NCBI RefSeq assembly: GCF_030814835.1
Contig: NZ_JAUSVS010000009.1
Location: 62,001 to 126,000 of the forward strand
From: Caulobacter ginsengisoli
GTDB taxonomy: Bacteria > Pseudomonadota > Alphaproteobacteria > Caulobacterales > Caulobacteraceae
Direction: 5' to 3'
DNA length: 64,000 nucleotides
Under the pieces are notes generated by a model that saw only the letters and a program-made list of their open reading frames with translations, made no database searches and was not told where the DNA came from. The translations under genes and the position numbers were made by a program. Shown in pieces: positions 1 to 8,574 of this stretch (its first letter is position 1; each line of letters begins with the position of its first letter).

Positions 1-1
1 C

Positions 2-253
2 TCGGCGATGACCAGCATGGCCGACCGTATGGTCCGGGCCGGCTTTATCGAGCGGCGGGCCGATCCCAGGGACGGGCGGTCCAGCCGTCTGTTCCTCACC
101 GACAAGGGCTGGGCGATCCGCGAGAAGGCGGTCGGCCTGTTGGATGAACTCGAAAAGCAGATGAACCAAGACCTGCCGCCGGCCGACGAGGCCGCCGTCA
201 GGAATTGGTTGGGAAATATGGCCGGGAAATTCGGCCGGGAGGACGGAACATGA
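2..253 (+). CDS. MarR-family transcriptional regulator, 3' end only
   Basis: Only the last 83 codons are inside the window; the start lies upstream. The visible part begins in the recognition-helix region and runs through a winged-helix wing with the MarR signature DPRDGRSSRLFLTDKG. A C-terminal dimerisation helix follows (EKAVGLLDELEKQMNQDL). Such proteins bind palindromes as dimers and often lose DNA affinity on binding a ligand. The stop codon overlaps the start of the following dehydrogenase gene (ATGA), so the two are almost certainly co-transcribed and the regulator may control that enzyme. Family assignment is firm; the ligand is unknown. Confidence 0.85.
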   Translation, partial: SAMTSMADRMVRAGFIERRADPRDGRSSRLFLTDKGWAIREKAVGLLDELEKQMNQDLPPADEAAVRNWLGNMAGKFGREDGT

Positions 254-1221
254 GCGATCGCATCACCTCGCCCTTCGGGGCCTTCACCCCCGCCCGCGAT
301 GTCGTCAAGGGCGTCGACCTGACCGGCAAGACCGCCATCGTCACCGGCGCGGCCACCGGCATCGGCATCGAGACGGCGCGGGCCCTGGTCGAGGCCGGCG
401 CGGAAGTCGTGATCGCCGCCCGCAAGCCGGACCTGGGGGCAGAGGCCTGCAAGGACATCAACAAGACGGCCAAGGGCGCCACCGCCCAGGCCCGGTTCGA
501 GATGCTGGACCTGTCGGACTTCGCCTCGATCCGCGCCTTCGCCCAGCGCTGGGGAAACAAACCCCTGCACATCCTGATCAACAACGCCGCCGTCATGGCC
601 TGTCCGCTGGACCGGACCAAGGACGGACTGGAGATGCAGATCGGCACCAACCATTTCGGCCATTTCCTGCTGGGGACCCTGCTGGCCCCGGCCCTGGAGG
701 CCGGCGCCAAGCAGGCCGGCAAGCCCTCGCGACTGGTCAGCCTGTCGTCGATCGGCCACCGCCGGTCCGACATCAACTGGGAAGATCCCAACTACAACAG
801 CCGCCCCTACGACAAATGGGAGAGCTACGGCCAGGCCAAGACCGCCAACGCCCTGTTCGCCGTGGGCTTCCACAAGCGCTTCAAGGACCGTGGGATCACC
901 GCCAATGCCGTCATGCCGGGCGGCATCATGACCCCGCTGCAGCGGCACATGACCCAGGAAGAGATGCAGGCCATGGGTTGGATGGACGAGACCGGCAAGA
1001 TCCGCGACGGTTTCAAGACCCCCGAACAGGGCGCTTCCACCAGCGTCTGGGCGGCGGTCGGACCAGAGCTGGAGGGCGTCGGCGGCCTCTATCTGGAGAA
1101 CTGCGCCCAGGCCGTCCGGTGGAAGGCCGAGGTTCCGTGGGAAGGCGTCATGCCCCATGCCCTTAACCCCGAGAGCGCCGACCGGCTGTGGGCGCTCTCG
1201 GAGAAGGCGGTCGCGGCTTAG
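250..1221 (+). CDS. Short-chain dehydrogenase/reductase, retinol-dehydrogenase-like
   Basis: 323 residues. A Rossmann fold is shown by the cofactor motif TGAATGIG near residue 35, the NNAAVM motif near residue 115, and a catalytic Ser (SLSSIGH) followed by the YGQAK active-site Tyr/Lys pair. The long insert between Ser and Tyr and the overall length resemble the retinol dehydrogenase/WWOX-like branch of NAD(P)-dependent SDRs rather than 250-residue FabG types. I chose the ATG overlapping the stop of the upstream MarR gene; an in-frame start 45 bases earlier would lie within the regulator. Substrate unknown. It ends in a 4-base convergent overlap with the next gene. Confidence 0.9.
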   Translation: MSDRITSPFGAFTPARDVVKGVDLTGKTAIVTGAATGIGIETARALVEAGAEVVIAARKPDLGAEACKDINKTAKGATAQARFEMLDLSDFASIRAFAQRWGNKPLHILINNAAVMACPLDRTKDGLEMQIGTNHFGHFLLGTLLAPALEAGAKQAGKPSRLVSLSSIGHRRSDINWEDPNYNSRPYDKWESYGQAKTANALFAVGFHKRFKDRGITANAVMPGGIMTPLQRHMTQEEMQAMGWMDETGKIRDGFKTPEQGASTSVWAAVGPELEGVGGLYLENCAQAVRWKAEVPWEGVMPHALNPESADRLWALSEKAVAA

Positions 1222-1745
1222 GCCGCGATGCCCCGGGCCGGCAGGAACTGACGGAAGCGCAGCAGGCCGGCGGTGACGAGCGAGACCAGCACCCCGACCG
1301 GCAGGATCTCGACCAGGGTCCAGGGCCAGCGGGCGAGGGGGTTCATGTAGGTGGTCTTGAATTCGGCCGCCTGCCTGGCCGCCTCGGCCGGGGTCGCGCC
1401 CTTGGCGAGGGCGCCCTTGACGATGACCGGCGCGTATTCGTCGACGAAGGCGAAGTGGCTGATGTTCAGGTAGATGTCCCAGACCGCCACATAGACGATG
1501 CCGGCGACCAGGCTGATCCCCAGGCCGATGCCCAGGGCCGGCAGGAACTTGATGACGCCGCCCAGGTTGCGGTCGCGGTGGCGCTTCACCGCCACGAAGA
1601 TCAGGCTGAAGGCCACCAGCATGGTCAGATAGCCGACCACGACCGAACCGGAATGGGCCGAGCCGTTGGTCAGGATCAGGTAGACAAAGGGCGAAACGGA
1701 AATCAGGCCGGCGATGGCGCCGAAGATCAGGATGGATCGCAGCAT
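1218..1745 (-). CDS. DUF4199-type integral membrane protein
   Basis: 175 residues with four predicted hydrophobic segments, near residues 4-26, 36-54, 68-92 and 143-163. Between segments 3 and 4 lies a soluble stretch with YLNISHFAFVDEY and an Ala-rich helix. The pattern matches DUF4199, a family without an established function that is common in Bacteroidetes and Caulobacterales. It lies 104 bases downstream of a membrane-anchored LuxR-type regulator on the same strand, so the two may form a unit. No catalytic residues are apparent. Confidence 0.75.
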   Translation of the reverse strand: MLRSILIFGAIAGLISVSPFVYLILTNGSAHSGSVVVGYLTMLVAFSLIFVAVKRHRDRNLGGVIKFLPALGIGLGISLVAGIVYVAVWDIYLNISHFAFVDEYAPVIVKGALAKGATPAEAARQAAEFKTTYMNPLARWPWTLVEILPVGVLVSLVTAGLLRFRQFLPARGIAA

Positions 1746-1819
1746 GGGTTTTGCTCCCCCAGGTGTTTAGGACGCCGCCATCAGGCCGCGCCCCGCCCCG
1801 GTGAAACAATCGCCCGAAA

Positions 1820-1842
1820 GGGTGATTTGCGCAAAATCACCC
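1820..1842. terminator. Hairpin between the LuxR-type gene and the DUF4199 gene
   Basis: Perfect 9-base inverted repeat GGGTGATTT / AAATCACCC with a 5-base loop. It sits just past the stop codon of the LuxR-type gene and before the DUF4199 gene, both on the minus strand. The flanking AAAG/CTTT could lengthen the stem. The U-tract on the minus strand is short (TTT), so this could be a weak attenuating terminator or, given the symmetry, a binding site for the adjacent regulator. Confidence 0.4.
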
Positions 1843-1849
1843 GCCTTTC

Positions 1850-2263
1850 TCACGGAATGAGGTGCAGCTCCCGCGCCCTCAACACCGCCTCGGTCCGCCG
1901 CTGGGCCTCCAGCTTCTCGTAGAGCCGCGCGACATGGGTCTTGACCGTATTGGGCGAGAGGTCGAGCCGCCGGGCGATGTCCTTGTTCGAGCAGCCGGCG
2001 GCCAGCAGGCCCAGCACCTCGAACTCCCGGCTGGTGATGCCCAGCGAGGCCTGGGCCTTCAGATTGGGCTCGAAGACGCCGGTGATCTTGGGCCGGAAGA
2101 CCTGCGCCCCCACCCAGACCCCCAGCGCCAGCATCGCCGCGCCGCCGAGCGTCAGATAGATGGCGCCGGGGTGTGCGCGGGCGAAAGTCTGGTATTCCAG
2201 CCACTGCAGCCCCACCGCCCCCAGAGCCAGGATCAGGCCATAGATCGCCACCGTTCGCCACAT
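1850..2263 (-). CDS. Membrane-anchored LuxR-type HTH regulator
   Basis: 137 residues. The N-terminus has two transmembrane helices (about residues 4-22 and 36-55). A short linker leads to a complete LuxR/NarL-type helix-turn-helix at residues 75-132, with the landmarks LTSREFEVLGLLAAG-like (here ITSREFEVLGLLAAG), SNKDIARRLDLSPNTVKTH and VARLYEKL. There is no receiver or autoinducer domain, so the membrane part must be the sensor or anchor. It is likely co-expressed with the downstream DUF4199 membrane protein, a natural partner candidate. DNA-binding function is firm; the signal is unknown. Confidence 0.85.
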   Translation of the reverse strand: MWRTVAIYGLILALGAVGLQWLEYQTFARAHPGAIYLTLGGAAMLALGVWVGAQVFRPKITGVFEPNLKAQASLGITSREFEVLGLLAAGCSNKDIARRLDLSPNTVKTHVARLYEKLEAQRRTEAVLRARELHLIP

Positions 2264-2334
2264 GGCGGGGAGTGTAGGGGAGCGGGAGCAGCCGGACTAC
2301 TCCCCCTCGATTTGCCTGAGGTGTAGAGGAAGGC

Positions 2335-2811
2335 ATGACCCTCGCCGTCCGCCCCGCCGTTCCCGCCGACGCCGCCCTGATCCTGGGCTTCATCCGGGAT
2401 CTCGCCGAGTACGAGCGGCTGGCCCATGAGGCGGTGGCCAGCGAGGCGGACATCGCCGCGGCCCTGTTCGGCGAACATCCCCGCGCCTTCTGCGACATCG
2501 CCGAGGCCGACGGCGTCCCGGTCGGCATCGCCCTGTGGTTCTACAACTTTTCCACCTTCACCGGCCGGCATGGCATCTGGCTGGAGGATCTGTTCGTTCA
2601 GCCGGCGGCGCGCGGCAAGGGCGCCGGCAAGGCGCTGCTGGCCGGCCTGGCGCGCCGGTGTGTCGATGAGGGGCTGACCCGGCTGGAATGGTCGGTGCTG
2701 GACTGGAACGCGCCATCCATCGCCTTCTATGATTCGCTCGGCGCGGCGACCATGGATGAGTGGACCACGCGGCGGCTCAGCGGCGAAGCGCTGGCCAGGC
2801 TGGCCGGATGA
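2335..2811 (+). CDS. GNAT-family N-acetyltransferase (diamine/amino-acid acetyltransferase-like)
   Basis: 158 residues covering a full GNAT domain. The acetyl-CoA-binding motif A appears as LFVQPAARGKGAGKALL (about residues 84-100), preceded by GIWLEDL. Motif B shows WNAPSIAFYDSLGA, with the Asn and Tyr typical of the spermidine/spermine acetyltransferase-like subgroup. Such enzymes acetylate small amines or amino acids in the cytosol; the real substrate cannot be read from sequence. Its stop overlaps the start of a second acetyltransferase gene (ATGA), forming a two-gene operon. Confidence 0.88.
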   Translation: MTLAVRPAVPADAALILGFIRDLAEYERLAHEAVASEADIAAALFGEHPRAFCDIAEADGVPVGIALWFYNFSTFTGRHGIWLEDLFVQPAARGKGAGKALLAGLARRCVDEGLTRLEWSVLDWNAPSIAFYDSLGAATMDEWTTRRLSGEALARLAG

Positions 2812-3419
2812 GCGCCCCGCCGGACACGGTGCTGGAGGTTGACGAGGCTGAAGCCGAGGCCATCCGCAACGCCGTCCGCACGGCCGATCCGCTGACCCTG
2901 GGCTATGGTCGGATGCTGGCCCGACCCGAGCATGCGGCGGCCCTGGCGCATTTCTTCGCCGACCCGCGCGTCTCCGGCGCCATCTATGACCTGCCCCGTC
3001 CGTTCACGGCCGAGGTCATGAATACCTGGATCCTCGAGAGCGAGGCCCTGCGCCAGGAAGGCCGCCGCCTCCTGATCCTGACCTTCGACGAGACCGCCCA
3101 GCTGGTCGGCTACAGCTGCATCACCGTCTGGCCGGAACGTTCCGCCGCCGAGCTGGCCGGGGCCATCCGCGCCGACCGCCAGAACGAGGGCCAGGGCGGG
3201 GCCGGCGCCATCCACAGCTTCGGCTGGGTGTTCGATACCCTGGGGGTGCGGATGATGGGATTGACCGCGGCCGTCGACAACGTCCGCTCGGCCCGGCTGA
3301 TCGACGCCGCCGGCTTCACCCGCATGGGCGAGCGCGACAGCGTCCGACCCGACGGGACGGTGCGGCGGTCGCTCTACTGGGAGATGATGGCCGAGGACTG
3401 GAAGGCGCGCTGGGGGTAG
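2808..3419 (+). CDS. GNAT-family acetyltransferase, RimJ/RimL-like
   Basis: 203 residues, starting at the ATG that overlaps the upstream stop. The N-terminal segment is followed by a GNAT fold resembling the RimJ/RimL type: YDLPRPFTAEVMNTWI, LVGYSCITVWPE, and a late motif AVDNVRSARLIDAAGFTRMG in which Asn-Ser-Arg-Ala contact acetyl-CoA. This subgroup modifies protein N-termini or small substrates. The pairing with the preceding GNAT gene suggests a shared pathway, but I cannot name a substrate. Start choice is supported by translational coupling. Confidence 0.82.
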   Translation: MSAPPDTVLEVDEAEAEAIRNAVRTADPLTLGYGRMLARPEHAAALAHFFADPRVSGAIYDLPRPFTAEVMNTWILESEALRQEGRRLLILTFDETAQLVGYSCITVWPERSAAELAGAIRADRQNEGQGGAGAIHSFGWVFDTLGVRMMGLTAAVDNVRSARLIDAAGFTRMGERDSVRPDGTVRRSLYWEMMAEDWKARWG

Positions 3420-3430
3420 CGCTTCTGGAA

Positions 3431-3625
3431 CCCTTCCTCCTCGATGGAGGAAGGGCAGGGTTGGTGGTGTGCGCTCGGAGCCTGGGTGAAAAGCTCAGGG
3501 TGGCGTGGTCGCCTCCCCGAGTGCTTCCGGAAACGCACTGCCACCACCACCATCCCCGCCCTTCCTCAGCCTGCCCTCGGGCGGGCCGGGCGAGGCCCGA
3601 CCCGGGGGAGGAGGAAGGGAGAAGC
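3431..3625. repeat. Intergenic inverted-repeat doublet (REPIN-like), family A
   Basis: The left arm forms a hairpin at 3431-3455 (CCCTTCCTCC, 5-base loop, GGAGGAAGGG). It is followed by GCAGGGTTGGTGGTGTGCG, whose reverse complement recurs with small changes at about 3534-3566. A second hairpin-rich arm follows, rich in GGGCGGGCCGGGCG and GGAGGAGGAAGGG. It fills the gap between two convergent genes and could act as a bidirectional terminator. Inverted symmetry with internal hairpins resembles REP doublets spread by RAYT proteins; no such gene is in the window. Confidence 0.6.
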
Positions 3626-3634
3626 AAGGTGGGT

Positions 3635-4831
3635 TCAGGCCCGCTCGAACACCGCCGCGATGCCCTGGCCGCCGCCGATGCACATGGTCTCCAGGCCGTA
3701 GCGAACCTCGCGCCGCCGCATCTCATGCAGCAGGTTGGCCAGGATCCGGCCGCCGGTGGCGCCGATGGGGTGGCCCAGGCTGATGCCGCCGCCATTGACG
3801 TTGAGCTTGTCGCGGTCGTCCCAGTTCCAGCCCTTGAGCACGGCCAGCACCTGCGGCGCGAAGGCCTCGTTCAGCTCGACCAGGTCGATGTCGCTCCAGG
3901 AGAGGCCATTGCGCTTGAACAGGCGCTCGACGGCCGGCACCGGGCCGATACCCATGCGCGAGGGCTCGCAGCCGGCGGCGGCCCAGCTGTGAAACCAGCC
4001 GATGGGTTCCAGGCCCAGCTCCTCCAGCTTGTCCTCGGCGACGACCAGGCAGGCGGCGCCGGCGTCGTTCTGCTGGCTGGCGTTGCCGGCGGTGACGACG
4101 CCGTCCTTCTCGAGGGCGCGCAGCTTGCCCAGGGTCTCCATCGAGGCGTCGGCGCGGTAGCCTTCGTCATGGTCGAAAACGATGGGGTCGCCCTTCTTCT
4201 GCTTGACCGAGACCGGGACCAGTTCGTCGGCGAAGCGGTTCTCGGCCCACGCCTTGGCCGCCCGCTGGTGGCTCATGACCGCGTACTCGTCGGCCTCTTC
4301 CCGGCTGATCTGGTAGTCGCGGGCCAGGTTGTCGGCGGTCTCGATCATGCCGCTGATGACGCCGAAGCGCTCGATGGGCTGGCTCATCACCCGGCCGCGG
4401 GCGAGGCGGTCGTGCATGACGACCGACCCGGCGCGGGCGCCGTTACGCATGTCGGTCGAGTAGTATTCGACATTGCTCATGCTCTCGCAGCCGCCGGCGA
4501 TGACCACGTCGGCCGCCCCCGTCTGGATGCGCATGGCCGCGTCGATCACCGCCTGCAGGCCCGAGCCGCAGCGGCGGTCCATCGACACCCCGGGGATGCC
4601 GATGGGCAGGCCCGCCTGCAGCAGCGACCAGCGGGCGATGCAGGGCGCCTCGCCGTTGGGATAGCCATGGGCGAAGGTGACGTCATCGATCCGTTCCGGG
4701 TCGATCTTCGTCCGCTCGACCAGTTCCTTGATGATGACGCCGCCGATCTCGCCGGCCGTCATGCTGCTGAGCGCCCCCTGGAACTTGCCGACGGCGGTTC
4801 GGAGGGGGCTGACAATGGCGGCGCGGCGCAT
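3635..4831 (-). CDS. Acetyl-CoA acyltransferase (thiolase)
   Basis: 398 residues, normal thiolase length. The nucleophilic Cys lies in DRRCGSGLQA near residue 88, the His-containing NEAFAPQ motif near residue 322, the GHPIGATGGR signature near 352, and the second catalytic Cys in ETMCIGGGQG near the end. It catalyses CoA-dependent thiolytic cleavage or condensation of acyl-CoA in fatty-acid metabolism. It lies 10 bases downstream of an SDR gene on the same strand, a thiolase/3-hydroxyacyl-CoA dehydrogenase-like pairing that suggests beta-oxidation of some acyl or sterol-like substrate. Chain-length preference is not visible. Confidence 0.93.
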   Translation of the reverse strand: MRRAAIVSPLRTAVGKFQGALSSMTAGEIGGVIIKELVERTKIDPERIDDVTFAHGYPNGEAPCIARWSLLQAGLPIGIPGVSMDRRCGSGLQAVIDAAMRIQTGAADVVIAGGCESMSNVEYYSTDMRNGARAGSVVMHDRLARGRVMSQPIERFGVISGMIETADNLARDYQISREEADEYAVMSHQRAAKAWAENRFADELVPVSVKQKKGDPIVFDHDEGYRADASMETLGKLRALEKDGVVTAGNASQQNDAGAACLVVAEDKLEELGLEPIGWFHSWAAAGCEPSRMGIGPVPAVERLFKRNGLSWSDIDLVELNEAFAPQVLAVLKGWNWDDRDKLNVNGGGISLGHPIGATGGRILANLLHEMRRREVRYGLETMCIGGGQGIAAVFERA

Positions 4832-4841
4832 GCTTTAGTCC

Positions 4842-5759
4842 TTAGACCGGATCGTAGGGGAAGACCGAGGCGCTGGCCCCGGCGTCGAAGAAGCTGTTCT
4901 TCATGGCCGGCAGGGCCACGTCGAGCAGGCTGCGCGGGGTCCAGCCTGAAGTGTTGGCCATCGAGCGGATCGGGCGGGGCTGGTCGAACAGCACCACCTC
5001 GTTGCCGCGCACGGCGAAGATCTGGCCGGTGACGTCCTTGGACTCCGAGGAGGCCAGGGCGACGGCCAGCTGGGCCACCTGGTCGGCGCGCATGGCGTTC
5101 TTCATGCGGTCGACGCGCTGGGCCGAGGCCTCGTCCTTGACCGGGATGGTGGCGATCATCCGCGTCCAGGCGAACGGGGCGATGATGTTGGAGCGCACGC
5201 CCTTGGCGACGCCCTCCATGGCCAGGATGCGCGAGAGGCCCATGACCCCCAGCTTGGCGGCGGCGTAGTTGGCCTGGCCGATATTGCCGATCAGGCCCGA
5301 GGTCGAGGTGAAGTGGACGTAGCTGCCTTCGCCCTGGTTGCGGAAATGCTCCACCGAGGCTCTGGAGACATTGTAGGCGCCGCGCAGGTGCACCTCGATG
5401 ACCTTGTCCCAGTCCTCGTCCGCCATCTTGTGGAACATGCCGTCGCGCAGGATGCCGGCCGGATTGATGATGGCGTGCAGCCCGCCGAACTTGTCGATGG
5501 CCTGGGCGATCATCGCCTTGACGGCGTCCATGTTGGTGACGCTGTCGCTGTTGGAGAGGGCCTCGCCGCCGGCGGCGCGGATTTCCTGGGCCGTCTGCTC
5601 GGCCGGGCCCGCATCGCCCTCGTCGCCGCCACGCACCGCGCCGCCCAGGTCGTTGACCACCACCTTGGCGCCCTCGCGCGCCGCCAGCAGGGCGCACTCC
5701 TTGCCGATGCCGCCGGCCGCGCCGGTCACGATCACCACCTTGCCGTCCAGCACGCCCAT
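4842..5759 (-). CDS. SDR-family 3-hydroxyacyl-CoA dehydrogenase-like protein
   Basis: 305 residues. The cofactor motif is TGAAGGIGKECALLA at the N-terminus, followed by DLGGAVRGGDEGDAGPAEQ, an insert typical of the multifunctional-enzyme-2/HSD17B4 N-terminal dehydrogenase. The active site shows a Ser in TSTSGLIGN and the YAAAK motif. The C-terminus adds about 50 residues after the SDR core. The likely role is NAD-dependent oxidation of 3-hydroxyacyl-CoA feeding the thiolase encoded 10 bases downstream. The identity is inferred from motifs and gene pairing. Confidence 0.88.
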   Translation of the reverse strand: MGVLDGKVVIVTGAAGGIGKECALLAAREGAKVVVNDLGGAVRGGDEGDAGPAEQTAQEIRAAGGEALSNSDSVTNMDAVKAMIAQAIDKFGGLHAIINPAGILRDGMFHKMADEDWDKVIEVHLRGAYNVSRASVEHFRNQGEGSYVHFTSTSGLIGNIGQANYAAAKLGVMGLSRILAMEGVAKGVRSNIIAPFAWTRMIATIPVKDEASAQRVDRMKNAMRADQVAQLAVALASSESKDVTGQIFAVRGNEVVLFDQPRPIRSMANTSGWTPRSLLDVALPAMKNSFFDAGASASVFPYDPV

Positions 5760-5878
5760 GGTCTTCTCCCTGCGTCTCGCGCGTCTTCGTTGGCTGGTGT
5801 CCTAAGCCGTGGACGCAGGGTCAGGCAAGCCGCCCGTCCGGGATGGCCGCGATCAATGTCGCACCCCTCATCACCCGG

Positions 5879-5908
5879 TTGCCTCCACTCGGGTCTTCGG
5901 GCTAGCTT
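5879..5908 (+). promoter_or_regulatory. Candidate housekeeping promoter for the secreted-protein/lipoprotein pair
   Basis: TTGCCT at 5879-5884 and GCTAGCTT at 5901-5908 resemble the Caulobacter sigma-70 consensus (TTGACG then GCTANAWC) at suitable spacing. They lie about 40 bases upstream of the ATG at 5949. Match is partial and unverified. Confidence 0.35.
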
Positions 5909-5948
5909 TCGCCAGACGGCCAAGGGGGCCAAGTCGGGGGACCGGATT

Positions 5949-6725
5949 ATGATTAAGTTGCTGGGTTCGATCGAGCGGCGCGCGCTGCGCCTGTTCATGG
6001 CCCTAATGGTGGCGGCGGGCCTGGCCTGCAGCCCGGTGGCGGCCATGGCGGCCACCTATGTCAGCGCCGAACTGGGCGATGTGAAGCCCGAGGACAAAGC
6101 CAAGGTCGAGAGTCCTCAGCCGGTCCAGCTGCTGTTCCAGTTCAAGACCAAGGGCTCGCCCAACGCTGCGGCGACCAAGTTCCTGAAGGCCAAGGTGACC
6201 GAGATCGTCACCAACAGCGGCCTGTTCTCCAGCGTCAGCGAGGCTCCCGTGGCCAACGGCGCGGTGCTGAGCGTGGTCATCGACAACGTCATCACCCCGG
6301 AAGAAATGTCCAAGGCCACCGGCCAGGGCGTCAAGACCGGCGCCACCCTGTTCATCGCCGGCAGCAACATCACCGACCACTATGTCAGCACCCTGGAATA
6401 TGTCAGCGGCCCCGGCGCTCCCAAGATCACCCGCTCGGCCAAGCATGCCCTGATCACCCAGATGGGCCTGATCAACAGCGCGCCTGAGGGCGCGGTGAAG
6501 ATCGGCAGCATGAAGGATGGCGTCTTCACGATGGCCAGCCAGATCATCCTCAACCCGCTGAACGACATCGCCAAGGACCCGGCCTTCGCTGGCGGAACGC
6601 CGGGTCCGGCGGACGCTCCGGCCGCGCCCGCTGACGCCGTCCCGGCCACGCCCGCTGCGCCTCCGGCGCCCGAGCCCGCGCCGGCCGCCGCTCCGGCGGA
6701 GCCCACCCCGACGCCGCAGGGCTGA
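5949..6725 (+). CDS. Secreted protein of unknown function with Pro/Ala-rich tail
   Basis: 258 residues from the ATG at 5949. Residues 1-33 form a signal peptide with a basic start, a hydrophobic core (FMALMVAAGLACSPVAA) and a likely cleavage after AMA. The body of about 180 residues has alternating beta-like segments, such as PVQLLFQFKTKG, VLSVVIDNVITPEEM and ATLFIAGSNITDHY. The last 45 residues are almost only Pro, Ala, Glu and Thr. It precedes a lipoprotein gene by 5 bases on the same strand, and both proteins share a pattern of envelope export, so a joint envelope role is likely. I do not recognise the family. Confidence 0.75.
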   Translation: MIKLLGSIERRALRLFMALMVAAGLACSPVAAMAATYVSAELGDVKPEDKAKVESPQPVQLLFQFKTKGSPNAAATKFLKAKVTEIVTNSGLFSSVSEAPVANGAVLSVVIDNVITPEEMSKATGQGVKTGATLFIAGSNITDHYVSTLEYVSGPGAPKITRSAKHALITQMGLINSAPEGAVKIGSMKDGVFTMASQIILNPLNDIAKDPAFAGGTPGPADAPAAPADAVPATPAAPPAPEPAPAAAPAEPTPTPQG

Positions 6726-6730
6726 GGCCG

Positions 6731-7306
6731 ATGAACCGCCGCCTCGTCGCCGCCGCCCTGCTTGGGGCGGCGGGGCTGGTCCTGTCGGGCTGCGCCACGC
6801 CGCCCATGGCCCCGCCCCAGGCTACTCTGGACAACATCCAGGCCCTGCGCGCCGCCAACCTGACGTCGATGAAGGTCGGCGCCTTCACCGCCGGCCCCGG
6901 ACGTCCTCAGGAGATGGACAAGCGGATCGTGGTGCGGGCCGGCGCCCAGGCGGCGCCCAACGGCTCCTACGCCCGCTACCTGGCCGACACGATCAGGGCC
7001 GAGCTCGATGGCGGAGGACGGTTCGACGCCAATTCCGCGACGATGCTCTCGGGAGTGATCACCGACAGCCATGTCGACAGCGGCATGCCGGTCGGCCATG
7101 CGTCCCTGGCCGTCCGCTTCACGCTCACCCGTGACGGCAAGGTGGTGTTCGAAAAGACCCTGTCGGTCGACACGGCCTGGGAGTCGGCCTTCATGGGCGT
7201 GGTGGCGATTCCGGACGCCTTCAACCACTACACCGGCCTGTTCAACGAGATCACCACCAAGCTGTTCGCCGATCCCGACTTCCGGGCGGCGGCGAAGGCC
7301 GGCTGA
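6731..7306 (+). CDS. Lipoprotein of unknown function
   Basis: 191 residues. A type II signal peptide ends in the lipobox LSGC (Cys near residue 21), so the mature protein is lipid-anchored. The C-terminal region contains VRFTLTRDGKVVFEKTLSV and FNHYTGLFNEITTKLF, which look like a compact alpha/beta domain resembling uncharacterised periplasmic lipoproteins. It follows the secreted-protein gene with a 5-base gap, a clear operon. The next gene is convergent and ends 5 bases away. Function not recognisable. Confidence 0.78.
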   Translation: MNRRLVAAALLGAAGLVLSGCATPPMAPPQATLDNIQALRAANLTSMKVGAFTAGPGRPQEMDKRIVVRAGAQAAPNGSYARYLADTIRAELDGGGRFDANSATMLSGVITDSHVDSGMPVGHASLAVRFTLTRDGKVVFEKTLSVDTAWESAFMGVVAIPDAFNHYTGLFNEITTKLFADPDFRAAAKAG

Positions 7307-7311
7307 GGCGG

Positions 7312-8574
7312 TCAGGCCAGGCGGTCGGCCTTGCGCAGGTCGGGGAACAGCCTGGCCCAGAGGCCGGTGACCACCAGCGCCCCGACCCCGCCGAAGATTC
7401 CCGCCCCGACCACGCCCAGGAAGCGGGCGACAATGCCGCTCTCGAACTCGCCCAGCTCGTTCGAGGCGCCGATGAACAGCCCCGACACCGTCGCCACCCG
7501 GCCGCGCATGTGGTCGGGGGTGACCAGCTGCACCAAGGTCTGGCGGACATAGACGCTGACCATGTCGCCGGCCCCCAGCAAGGCCAGGGCGAGCAGCGAC
7601 AGCGGCAGCCATTTCGACACCGCAAACACCAGCGTCGCCAGCCCATAGACCGCCACCCCGGCGAACATCGCCCGCCCGGCATGGCGGTGGATCGGCCGCG
7701 CCGCCAGCCACAGCGCCACCGCCGCCGCCCCGACCCCCGGCGCGGCCCGCAGCATGCCGAACCCGTGCGGCCCGATCTGCAGCACATCCTTGGCGAAGGC
7801 CGGCAGCAGCAGGGTCACCCCACCCAGGATGACCGCCGCCAGGTCCAGCGAGATCGAGCCGAAGACGATCTTGGTCCGCCAGACATAGGCCAGCCCCTCC
7901 TTCATCAGAGCCCAGCGCGAGCCCGCCTGCACGACGGGCGAGGTGTTGGCGTTGATGAAGAACATCGTCGAGACGGCGACGATGTAGAGCGCCAGCGAGC
8001 CCGAATAGGCGACGGTCGGCGACACCGCGACCAGGAAGCCGCCGATCAGCGGCCCCACGACCGATCCGGTCTGCCAGGCCAGGGAACTGGCCGCGATGGC
8101 CCTGGGCAGCAGGCACCGCGGCACCAGCATCGGCGCCATGGCCGAACTGGCCGGCCCAAAGAAGGCCCGCGCCGCCCCGAACGCCGCGGCGATGGCCAGC
8201 AGCACCGGCACATTGGCCAGCCCCCGCCAGGTCACCGCCAGCAGCACGCCGGCCACCGCGATCTCGACCAGATAGCAGACGATCAGAATCCGCCGCCGAT
8301 TGCGCCGGTCGGCATTCTCCCCGGCCGGCAGGAACAGCAGCAGCACCGGCAGGAAGGTCACCAGCCCCAGCAGGCTGACCATCAGCGCGGCCGGCTTCAC
8401 ATCCATGGTCCGCCGGGCGATCTCGTAGACCTGCCAGTTCAGCGTGACGGCCTCGATCTGGACGGCGAGCACGGCGGTCCAGCGGGAGAGCCAGTAGAGG
8501 ACGAAGTTGCGGTGGGTGAGGAGTTCGCGGGTGGTCGAAGGCTGTTCGGGCGAGTCGAGGGTGGGGGAGGTCAT
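7312..8574 (-). CDS. MFS transporter, enterobactin-exporter (EntS)-like
   Basis: 420 residues with about 11-12 hydrophobic segments. An N-terminal FVLYWLSRWTAVLAVQIEAV helix precedes a cytoplasmic loop NRRRILIVCYLVEIAV that carries the MFS-3 type charged motif. The family pattern is a proton-driven exporter of siderophores or drugs. Starts further upstream exist, but the ATG at 8574 places the first helix about 20 residues in, as usual. It is the last gene of ordinary high-GC sequence before the restriction island, whose nuclease gene ends 118 bases away on the same strand. Confidence 0.82.
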   Translation of the reverse strand: MTSPTLDSPEQPSTTRELLTHRNFVLYWLSRWTAVLAVQIEAVTLNWQVYEIARRTMDVKPAALMVSLLGLVTFLPVLLLFLPAGENADRRNRRRILIVCYLVEIAVAGVLLAVTWRGLANVPVLLAIAAAFGAARAFFGPASSAMAPMLVPRCLLPRAIAASSLAWQTGSVVGPLIGGFLVAVSPTVAYSGSLALYIVAVSTMFFINANTSPVVQAGSRWALMKEGLAYVWRTKIVFGSISLDLAAVILGGVTLLLPAFAKDVLQIGPHGFGMLRAAPGVGAAAVALWLAARPIHRHAGRAMFAGVAVYGLATLVFAVSKWLPLSLLALALLGAGDMVSVYVRQTLVQLVTPDHMRGRVATVSGLFIGASNELGEFESGIVARFLGVVGAGIFGGVGALVVTGLWARLFPDLRKADRLA

